Of a DNA stretch of 6,413 nucleotides, positions 1 to 3,808 are shown piece after piece. The stretch covers positions 1-6,413 of the forward strand of contig JALSGI010000059.1 of assembly GCA_026982835.1 (NCBI GenBank), read 5' to 3'. The notes beneath the pieces are model-generated. The model was not told the DNA's origin. It was given only the letters and a program-made list of their open reading frames with translations, and did not search any database. A program made the translations under genes and the position numbers. This DNA is from Planctomycetota bacterium (GTDB taxonomy: Bacteria; Planctomycetota; Planctomycetia; Pirellulales; S012-138). Numbering within the stretch: the first letter of the stretch is position 1; each line of letters opens with the position of its first letter.

Positions 1-26
1 GCGAGCCGGGAGCGTAAGCTCCCGGA
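1..26. repeat. 26-bp palindromic repeat, copy 1 (GTAA loop)
   Basis: An 8-bp perfect stem, CCGGGAGC (6-13) and GCTCCCGG (18-25), closes on the four-base loop GTAA, with GCGAG in front. All 26 bases recur at 6242-6267, where they form the 3' end of an aminotransferase gene. Here the matching frame reads GAG CCG GGA GCG TAA (3-17), so a plus-strand gene lying mostly outside the window could end at 15-17. Too little is visible to call that gene. No T-run follows, so this is not a classical terminator. Confidence 0.85.
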
Positions 27-54
27 GGGCTTGGGGGCTTGGAGGGATCCAGAG

Positions 55-74
55 CCCCGCACGTTAGTGCGGGG
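55..74. repeat. Palindrome, 8-bp stem with GTTA loop
   Basis: CCCCGCAC (55-62) pairs perfectly with GTGCGGGG (67-74) around the loop GTTA. The geometry (8-bp stem, four-base GNNA loop) matches the hairpins at 6-25 and 6285-6304, but the stem sequence is different. It lies downstream of the pilin-like gene's terminator and has no T-run of its own. Confidence 0.8.
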
Positions 75-90
75 AGTGGCAGAATCGGCT

Positions 91-111
91 TGCGCCGTGC
101 GCCGTGCGCCG
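91..111. repeat. Three tandem copies of TGCGCCG
   Basis: Three perfect head-to-tail copies of the 7-mer TGCGCCG occupy 91-97, 98-104 and 105-111. They run directly into the hairpin at 110-125. A short tandem array like this usually arises by slippage. No function is implied. Confidence 0.75.
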
Positions 112-133
112 GAGCTTCCGCTCCGATGCAAGA
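110..133. repeat. GGAGC-N4-GCTCC hairpin, copy 1
   Basis: CGGAGC (110-115) pairs with GCTCCG (120-125) around TTCC and is followed by ATGCAAGAA. The copy near 1223-1246 has the same layout (GGAGC, TACC, GCTCCG, ACGCAAGAA), so the downstream GCAAGAA tail is also conserved. A related hairpin lies at 888-901. This appears to be a second palindrome family, distinct from the GNNA-loop type. Confidence 0.7.
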
Positions 134-149
134 AGGCACGCTGCGCACC

Positions 150-183
150 AAAAAACCCGGGCAGCCACCAAGGGCCGCCCGGG
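150..183 (-). terminator. Intrinsic terminator of the pilin-like gene
   Basis: On the minus strand, CCCGGGC (183-177) pairs perfectly with GCCCGGG (162-156) across a 14-nt loop. It is followed at once by six T residues (plus-strand A at 150-155). A 7-bp all-GC stem plus a U-tract is the standard rho-independent form. It starts 27 nt past the stop of the gene at 210-542, which is where that transcript should end. Confidence 0.8.
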
Positions 184-209
184 CGGACTTGCCGTACTAG
201 ACGAGCACA

Positions 210-542
210 CTAGACGCGGTCATCATCCCCATCGGGAATGCTCGGATCGGTGATCGTGATGCAGTGTTCCGCGGCGGTGCCGTCGTCGTCACAGAAGTCG
301 TTCAGGTCGCTGTACACACTTTGAGCTACAGCGGCGGAGTGACCATCGATCCCGGAAATCACATAGCTTTGATCCAGGTCGTCGATGGCCTGGGCCACGT
401 CGGCCAGTTCGTTGTTCACCCCATCGCGCAGCGTGGCCAGACCCACGATCAGGCCCAGCAGCACGGTGGTGGCCACGAGCACCAGCTCGGCCGACACCAC
501 GGCACCCACTTCGTCCTTCCACAGTTTGGCAAACATGCGCAT
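210..542 (-). CDS. Small Flp/TadE-like pilin-type membrane protein
   Basis: A 110-residue protein. A short basic N terminus (MRMFAKLWKDEVG) leads into a hydrophobic segment (about residues 14-36, AVVSAELVLVATTVLLGLIV), with a Gly at 13 and a Glu at 19. This resembles the class III signal and N-terminal helix of Flp pilins and TadE-like pseudopilins (G, then a Glu inside the helix). In those families the Glu is usually at +5 after the cleavage Gly; here it is at +6. The rest is acidic, with two cysteines (84, 94) that could form a disulfide and an Asp-rich tail. The ATG at 542 is chosen because AGGAGG sits 8 nt upstream; the upstream in-frame ATG at 608 has no such site. Similar small planctomycete proteins are, from memory, sometimes misnamed branched-chain aminotransferases. 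A role as a fibre subunit or minor pilin is inferred; no Tad assembly genes are visible. Confidence 0.8.
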   Translation of the reverse strand: MRMFAKLWKDEVGAVVSAELVLVATTVLLGLIVGLATLRDGVNNELADVAQAIDDLDQSYVISGIDGHSAAVAQSVYSDLNDFCDDDGTAAEHCITITDPSIPDGDDDRV

Positions 543-550
543 CTGCCGTT

Positions 551-556
551 CCTCCT
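551..556 (-). promoter_or_regulatory. Strong Shine-Dalgarno site fixing the pilin-like start
   Basis: Minus-strand AGGAGG lies 8 nt before the ATG at 542. It decides for the 110-residue form over a 132-residue form starting at 608, whose extra residues look like untranslated leader. Confidence 0.85.
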
Positions 557-635
557 GTAAAAAAGGAAACCCACTGTTTCGATGTCCCCGCCCGGTGCTG
601 GGGATCATCTTCTATGCCAACGCCCCCCCGTTGGA

Positions 636-651
636 TGCACACGTTATGCCA
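636..651 (-). promoter_or_regulatory. Possible sigma-54 (-24/-12) promoter
   Basis: The minus strand reads TGGCATAACGTGTGCA. It has the diagnostic GG, ten intervening bases, then GC, and matches 9 of the 12 fixed positions of TGGCACG-N4-TTGCW. Transcription would begin near 625, giving a leader of about 80 nt before the pilin-like gene. Sigma-54 control is common for pilins, which makes the placement sensible. No activator site was identified, and a match of this quality can occur by chance. Confidence 0.35.
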
Positions 652-887
652 AAGGAGCCTGCAGCGGGAAAAAAATGGGGCACTTGCGATAAGTTGCTGC
701 TGCAGCGCAAGTTACAACTGCAACTTTCACTGCATCCGGCTCCCATACGCAACTGCGGAGCCGCGGGAGTGTGTGAGGGGTTAAACGGCCTAGCGCTAAG
801 GTGTAAAGCAAGCTTTGCGCCTGGGGAGGTTCGCTGTCTTGCGGTTTCTCACAAAATGGCAGCGCATGTTGTTTGGGTTGGCAACCG

Positions 888-901
888 GGAGCTTTCGCTC
901 C
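888..901. repeat. GGAGC-N4-GCTCC hairpin, copy 2
   Basis: GGAGC (888-892) and GCTCC (897-901) flank the loop TTTC. This is the same family as 110-125 and 1223-1236. It is the first hairpin of the dense array. Confidence 0.65.
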
Positions 902-932
902 GTGCGTGTTTAGCCAGCTAGCAACCGAAGTT

Positions 933-949
933 CGACGCCGCAGGCGTCG
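933..949. repeat. Palindrome, 7-bp stem
   Basis: CGACGCC (933-939) pairs perfectly with GGCGTCG (943-949) around a GCA loop. Confidence 0.75.
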
Positions 950-960
950 CACTCTTGTAG

Positions 961-982
961 CCGGGGGTCGTCAGACCCCCGG
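961..982. repeat. Palindrome, 9-bp stem with GTCA loop
   Basis: CCGGGGGTC (961-969) pairs perfectly with GACCCCCGG (974-982) around GTCA. The loop is of GNNA form, as in the hairpins at 6-25, 55-74 and 6285-6304. The preceding GTAG resembles the GTAGCCGG that ends the hairpin at 1096-1126 on the opposite strand. Confidence 0.8.
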
Positions 983-1008
983 GAGGCAGCGTTTTTCCTT
1001 GTCCTTGA

Positions 1009-1025
1009 GCATCCCGAAGGGATGC
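1009..1025. repeat. Palindrome GCATCCC-GAA-GGGATGC
   Basis: A perfect 7-bp stem (1009-1015 with 1019-1025) with a GAA triloop. I associate this motif with intergenic regions of planctomycete genomes. Confidence 0.75.
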
Positions 1026-1052
1026 CAGAGGGCAAAACGGTCCTTGTTTCTG

Positions 1053-1070
1053 GCACCCCTGCCGGGGTGC
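1053..1070. repeat. Palindrome GCACCCC-TGCC-GGGGTGC
   Basis: A perfect 7-bp stem (1053-1059 with 1064-1070) around TGCC. Confidence 0.75.
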
Positions 1071-1095
1071 GGGGTGAGAGAAAGGCCGCCGCGGT

Positions 1096-1126
1096 CCGGT
1101 GGTCTCCGCTGCGCTCCGACCACCGG
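1096..1126. repeat. 9-bp inverted repeat with 13-nt GC-rich loop
   Basis: CCGGTGGTC (1096-1104) pairs perfectly with GACCACCGG (1118-1126). The loop TCCGCTGCGCTCC can itself partly pair. The sequence continues into CTAC, giving the CCGGCTAC edge that I recall from planctomycete intergenic repeats. Confidence 0.8.
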
Positions 1127-1137
1127 CTACAAGGCTG

Positions 1138-1154
1138 GCAAGCCTTCGGCTTGC
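1138..1154. repeat. Palindrome GCAAGCC-TTC-GGCTTGC
   Basis: A perfect 7-bp stem (1138-1144 with 1148-1154) and a TTC triloop. Only TTTATGG follows on the plus strand, too weak a T-run to call a terminator. Confidence 0.75.
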
Positions 1155-1170
1155 TTTATGGTTTGGACAC

Positions 1171-1185
1171 ATCACACCTTGTGAT
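1171..1185. repeat. Small palindrome ATCACA / TGTGAT
   Basis: ATCACA (1171-1176) and TGTGAT (1180-1185) flank three bases. The palindrome ends exactly where the first 36-bp direct repeat begins. Confidence 0.55.
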
Positions 1186-1220
1186 AGCACGCTAAACACG
1201 TACGAAGTCCGGGGCTCGCT
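1185..1220. repeat. 36-bp direct repeat, copy 1
   Basis: Begins with TAGCACGCTAAACACGTAC and ends in GGCTCGCT. It matches 1369-1404 at about 30 of 36 positions with no gap; the first 19 bases are identical. The copies start 184 bp apart. Confidence 0.8.
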
Positions 1221-1222
1221 AG

Positions 1223-1246
1223 GGAGCTACCGCTCCGACGCAAGAA
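1223..1246. repeat. GGAGC-N4-GCTCC hairpin, copy 3
   Basis: GGAGC (1223-1227) and GCTCC (1232-1236) flank TACC, followed by GACGCAAGAA. This closely parallels 111-133, including the tail. Confidence 0.7.
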
Positions 1247-1295
1247 AAAAACGCAAATGCCACAACTGGGAGGGCGAGGCTCCGGCCGAGCCGCT
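1247..1295. repeat. Composite repeat AAAAACGCAA plus GAGGCTCC hairpin, copy 1
   Basis: AAAAACGCAA (1247-1256) is followed, after 11 bases, by a 28-bp block (1268-1295) that begins GGGAGGGCGAGGCTCC. The same two blocks recur in the same order at 3652-3693 with a 4-base gap; the 28-bp blocks differ at one base. Inside, GGCTC (1278-1282) pairs with GAGCC (1288-1292). No T-run follows this copy. Confidence 0.8.
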
Positions 1296-1348
1296 GAAGT
1301 GGAAAAAGGTGCTGGGTTTGTTGGGCGTTCACTTACCAGCGAGCCTCG

Positions 1349-1368
1349 CCAAAGTATGCGATCTTTGG
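1349..1368. repeat. Palindrome CCAAAG / CTTTGG
   Basis: CCAAAG (1349-1354) and CTTTGG (1363-1368) flank eight bases, directly beside the second 36-bp direct repeat. Confidence 0.65.
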
Positions 1369-1404
1369 TAGCACGCTAAACACGTACTACGCTCCCGGCT
1401 CGCT
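1369..1404. repeat. 36-bp direct repeat, copy 2
   Basis: The partner of 1185-1220, sharing TAGCACGCTAAACACGTAC at its start and GGCTCGCT at its end. Its internal GCTCCCGGCTCGC (1391-1403) is the reverse complement of the first 13 bases of the 26-bp palindrome at 1-26, so parts of different repeat families are mixed here. Confidence 0.8.
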
Positions 1405-1482
1405 TTTCTCCGCCGGTGGTGTGTTTTTGCTCGATCCTGTCCGGCGCGGGAGTACCTGCGCAAGCCGTAAGTCGCACGCAGC

Positions 1483-1512
1483 AAGCCGAATCCTTTCCGG
1501 CGCCTTCGGCTT
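1483..1512. repeat. Inverted repeat AAGCCGAA / TTCGGCTT
   Basis: An 8-bp perfect inverted repeat (1483-1490 with 1505-1512) with a 14-nt loop, in the leader region upstream of the DJ-1 gene. Confidence 0.55.
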
Positions 1513-1543
1513 TGCGGCAAGCTTTGCTACCATGAGGCGCACG

Positions 1544-1565
1544 CTCCGGACTGCCACGCCCGGAG
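1544..1565. repeat. Inverted repeat CTCCGG / CCGGAG
   Basis: A 6-bp inverted repeat (1544-1549 with 1560-1565) about 60 bp before the DJ-1 start codon. It may be only a relic of the palindrome families, or it may fold in the leader. Confidence 0.45.
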
Positions 1566-1614
1566 TCGAGCAAGCGGTTTGCCGTGCCTTGGGAGCAAAA
1601 GTGCCCTTCAGACA

Positions 1615-1620
1615 AAGGAG
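1615..1620 (+). promoter_or_regulatory. Shine-Dalgarno site of the DJ-1 gene
   Basis: AAGGAG lies 7 nt before the ATG at 1628. It fixes the start there rather than at upstream in-frame codons that would add an Arg/Ser-rich, non-homologous extension. Confidence 0.85.
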
Positions 1621-1627
1621 CCTCCCC

Positions 1628-2215
1628 ATGAGCGAAAAACGCGTGCTGATGCTGGTGGGCGATTTTGTTGAAGACTACGAGGTGATGGTCCCCTTCCAGG
1701 TGCTTCAGGCCGCCGGGGTGGCCTGTGATGTGGTCTGTCCGGGCAAAAGGGCCGGAGAGGTGGTGGCCACCAGCGTGCACGATTTCGAGGGGCACCAGAC
1801 CTACACCGAAAAACCCGGCCACAACTTCCGGCTCAACGCCACCTTCGACGAAGTGGACCCTGCCCACTACCAGGGATTGATCATTCCCGGTGGGCGGGCG
1901 CCGGAGTACCTGCGGCTCAATCCGCGGGTGCTGGAGCTGGTGCGGCACTTTGCCGGCGAGGGGAAGGTGCTGGGGGCCATTTGCCACGGGCTGCAAGTGC
2001 TCACCGCCGCCGACGTGGTGCGGCAGCGCGAAGTAACGGCCTACCCGGCCGTGCGGCCCGAGATCGAACTGGCCGGCGGGCGTTGGGTGGAGCCCAGCCC
2101 AGGGCTGGACAGCGTGCACGTGGACGGCACGCTCATCACCGCCCCGGCCTGGCCGGCGCAAGGGGCCTTCATGCGGGCGTTCTTGCAGGCTTTGCAAGTG
2201 CCGCTGGGAGTGTAG
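1628..2215 (+). CDS. DJ-1/PfpI family protein, DJ-1D (glyoxalase III)-like
   Basis: A single-domain 195-residue DJ-1/PfpI protein. The nucleophile elbow is GAICHG with Cys119 and His120, and the conserved acidic residue near the start lies in DFVEDYEV (Glu15 or Glu18). Other conserved blocks are VMVPFQ (20-24), VVCPGKRAGE (35-44), VHDFEGHQTYTEKPGHNF (50-67), LNATFDEVD (69-77) and IIPGGRAPEYL (85-95). These blocks strongly resemble plant DJ-1D, a cofactor-independent glyoxalase III that turns methylglyoxal into lactate. The plant enzyme carries two such domains in tandem; this one carries one. No signal peptide or membrane segment is seen, so it should be cytosolic. The likely role is detoxifying reactive carbonyls; the deglycase activity claimed for the family is disputed. 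Some relatives are annotated as intracellular peptidases. The next gene starts 43 bp downstream on the same strand. Confidence 0.93.
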   Translation: MSEKRVLMLVGDFVEDYEVMVPFQVLQAAGVACDVVCPGKRAGEVVATSVHDFEGHQTYTEKPGHNFRLNATFDEVDPAHYQGLIIPGGRAPEYLRLNPRVLELVRHFAGEGKVLGAICHGLQVLTAADVVRQREVTAYPAVRPEIELAGGRWVEPSPGLDSVHVDGTLITAPAWPAQGAFMRAFLQALQVPLGV

Positions 2216-2258
2216 CCCGCAGAAAAAACGCCGCCCCCCAGGAGATGCTGCTTGGCCC

Positions 2259-3641
2259 ATGCGCCCCTTGGTCGTGCTGAATGTGGTGGGGCTGGTGCCG
2301 CGGATGATCGGCCCGGCCACCCCCCAGATCGCCCAATTGGCCCAGCAGGGGTTTGCCTGTCCGTTGGGCACGGTGCTGCCGGCGGTCACCTGCTCGGTGC
2401 AGGCCACGCTGCTTACGGGCAAGCTGCCGCGGGAGCACGGGATCGTGGGCAACGGGTGGTATTTCCGCGAGCTGGCCGAAGTGTGGTTTTGGCGCCAATC
2501 CAACCGGCTCATCCAGGCCGAAAAACTCTACCAGACGGCTCGCCGACGCAACCCGCAGCACACTACGGCCAAGCTGTTTTGGTGGTACAACATGTACGCC
2601 CCGGTGACGTGGTCCGTCACCCCCCGGCCCTGCTATCCGGCCGACGGGCGCAAGTTGCCCGACAGCTACAGCAACCCTCCGGAACTCAAGGACCAGTTGC
2701 AGCAGGAGCTGGGCGTGTTCCCGCTGTTTCGGTTCTGGGGGCCCGGGGCCGACATCGCCTCCACGGCCTGGATCGCCGAGGCGGCCGTGTGGGTGTTGCG
2801 CAAACATCGGCCCAGCCTCACGCTGGTCTATCTGCCGCACCTGGACTACAACCTCCAGCGGCTGGGGCCGGACGATCCGCAGATTGAACAAGACCTGCGC
2901 CTGGTCGATGCCGAGGCGGGCAAGGTGATCCAGGCGGCCCAGGAGCTGGGAGCCCAGGTGGTGGTGCTTTCGGAGTACGGCATCACGGGCGTTTCGCAGC
3001 CGGTGCACTTGAACCGCGTGTTGCGCCAGGCCGGCTACTTGCAGGTGCGGCGGGAGCTTCCCGGGTGGGAGACCCTGGATGCGGGGGCTTCGCGGGCCTT
3101 TGCCGTGGCGGATCACCAGCTGGCCCACATCTATATGCAGCGCCCCGAAGACCTCCCCCCCGTCAAAGCCCTGCTGGAAAGGACCCCCGGGGTGGAGCGG
3201 GTGCTGGACCGGCAGCAACAGCAGGAGTTCGGTTTGGACCATCCCCGCAGTGGCGAGCTGGTGGCGGTGGCTGCCCCGGGAGCCTGGTTCACCTACTACT
3301 ACTGGCTGGATGACGCCCTGGCCCCCGATTACGCCCGCACGGTGGACATCCACCGCAAGCCGGGCTACGACCCAGCCGAGCTGGTGCTGGACCCGCACCT
3401 GCGATGGCCCAAGCTGCGCATCGCCTGGCGCTTGCTGCAAAAGGCGTTGGGGTTTCGCTACCTGATGGACGTGATCGGGCTGGACGCCACGGTGGTCCGC
3501 GGCAGCCATGGCCGCTTGCCCACCCCCGGCCGCGAGGAGGAAGAAGGCCCGGTGCTGGTCTGCTCCGACCCGCAACTGGCTTGCGACCGCCTGGAAGCCG
3601 CCCAGGTGAAGGATTTTCTGTTGCGGTTGCAGTTCGGCTAG
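2259..3641 (+). CDS. Alkaline-phosphatase superfamily protein (type I phosphodiesterase/nucleotide pyrophosphatase-like)
   Basis: A 460-residue protein with no signal peptide. The N-terminal strand VVLNVVGL (5-12), the nucleophile block LPAVTCSVQATLLTGKLPREHG (Thr44 as probable nucleophile) and HGIVGN (60-65) place it in the NPP-type phosphodiesterase family. Later blocks are LPHLDYNLQRLG (192-203), VVVLSEYGIT (234-243), FAVADHQLAHIY (281-292) and a near-C-terminal FTYYYWLDD followed by DIHRKPGYDP. Several usual metal ligands appear changed: Asn8 for the first Asp, Gln200 for the His four after Asp196, and Glu239-Tyr240 for Asp-His. The substrate is unknown. From memory it resembles the phosphodiesterase-like member of ebo/scytonemin satellite clusters (EboF), but no other ebo gene is near. 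The ATG at 2259 is the only sensible start; AGGAG lies 14 nt upstream, farther than usual. Probably co-transcribed with the DJ-1 gene. Confidence 0.88.
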   Translation: MRPLVVLNVVGLVPRMIGPATPQIAQLAQQGFACPLGTVLPAVTCSVQATLLTGKLPREHGIVGNGWYFRELAEVWFWRQSNRLIQAEKLYQTARRRNPQHTTAKLFWWYNMYAPVTWSVTPRPCYPADGRKLPDSYSNPPELKDQLQQELGVFPLFRFWGPGADIASTAWIAEAAVWVLRKHRPSLTLVYLPHLDYNLQRLGPDDPQIEQDLRLVDAEAGKVIQAAQELGAQVVVLSEYGITGVSQPVHLNRVLRQAGYLQVRRELPGWETLDAGASRAFAVADHQLAHIYMQRPEDLPPVKALLERTPGVERVLDRQQQQEFGLDHPRSGELVAVAAPGAWFTYYYWLDDALAPDYARTVDIHRKPGYDPAELVLDPHLRWPKLRIAWRLLQKALGFRYLMDVIGLDATVVRGSHGRLPTPGREEEEGPVLVCSDPQLACDRLEAAQVKDFLLRLQFG

Positions 3642-3651
3642 CGGCCCGTTG

Positions 3652-3693
3652 AAAAACGCAAGTTGGGGAGGGCGAGGCTCCTGCCGAGCCGCT
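3652..3693. repeat. Composite repeat AAAAACGCAA plus GAGGCTCC hairpin, copy 2
   Basis: AAAAACGCAA (3652-3661) is followed by the 28-bp block at 3666-3693, which differs at one base from 1268-1295. The gap between the blocks is 4 bases here and 11 in copy 1. This copy is followed by seven T residues. Confidence 0.8.
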
Positions 3694-3699
3694 TTTTTT
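3676..3699 (+). terminator. Intrinsic terminator of the phosphatase-like gene
   Basis: GGCTC (3676-3680) pairs with GAGCC (3686-3690) around CTGCC. GC follows, then seven T residues (3693-3699). It sits 35 nt after the stop codon at 3639-3641. The stem is short but all the expected parts are present. It is built from a dispersed repeat. Confidence 0.65.
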
Positions 3700-3808
3700 C
3701 AGCAGACGCGAGGAATGCCATAACTCGTTTCATTTCAGGTGGACTTTTTCAACGGGCTGTTGAGAAGCGGCCGTCTTCGCTACAAGTTGCGCTTTTCCAA
3801 TCGGGCGA

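Larger units (their letters stand above)
543..1627. other. 1.1-kb non-coding, palindrome-rich intergenic region
   Basis: No reading frame here looks like a protein. Those present are Arg/Pro/Ser-rich, lack ribosome sites and run across palindromes. It separates divergent genes (pilin-like on minus, DJ-1 on plus). Part 543-880 holds the leader and putative promoter of the pilin-like gene and a modest inverted repeat (ACTTGCG at 682-688 with CGCAAGT at 706-712). Part 888-1404 is a dense mosaic of hairpins and repeats, listed separately. Part 1405-1627 holds two weaker inverted repeats and the leader of the DJ-1 gene. I saw no tRNA and no recognisable riboswitch. Confidence 0.75.
3642..3759. mobile_element. 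MITE-like inverted-repeat element between convergent genes
   Basis: CGGCCCGTTGAAAAA (3642-3656) and the reverse complement of 3745-3759 (CAGCCCGTTGAAAAA) match at 14 of 15 positions. They bound a segment of about 118 bp that lacks a reading frame of its own. Terminal inverted repeats around a short non-coding core suggest a non-autonomous transposable element or a relic. No target-site duplication is evident. The left end starts within one base of the phosphatase stop codon. The core carries the composite repeat and the terminator at 3676-3699. Confidence 0.45.

Noticed and set aside
601..625. Second TTGGCATA on the minus strand near 612-622 as another sigma-54 site
   Set aside because: The GG is present but there is no GC ten bases later, so it fails the -12 requirement.
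691..726. AAGTTGC / GCAACTT inverted repeat as a regulatory RNA or operator
   Set aside because: Short arms with competing pairings and no supporting context; it may well be chance.
385..921. Plus-strand open frame of 178 codons overlapping the pilin-like gene and the intergenic region
   Set aside because: It runs antisense through the pilin-like gene and its promoter. It has no domain and no ribosome site, and its Ser/Arg/Cys/Ala-rich product looks random.
1099..1371. Small plus-strand frame across the palindrome array
   Set aside because: Its residues come from repeat sequences (for example EGEAPAEP from the GAGGCTCC block). It is a translation of repeats, not a gene.
888..1404. CRISPR array
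   Set aside because: The palindromes differ from each other in sequence, stem and spacing. There is no constant repeat with unique spacers, and no cas gene.
1376..2512. Minus-strand open frame (378 codons) opposite the DJ-1 gene
   Set aside because: It spans the intergenic palindromes, a complete DJ-1 gene and the start of the next gene. It shows no recognisable domain or ribosome site.
2169..3575. Long minus-strand open frame (468 codons) opposite the phosphatase-like gene
   Set aside because: It is antisense to a gene with clear conserved blocks. Its His/Gln/Pro/Gly-rich composition is what high-GC coding DNA gives when read backwards.
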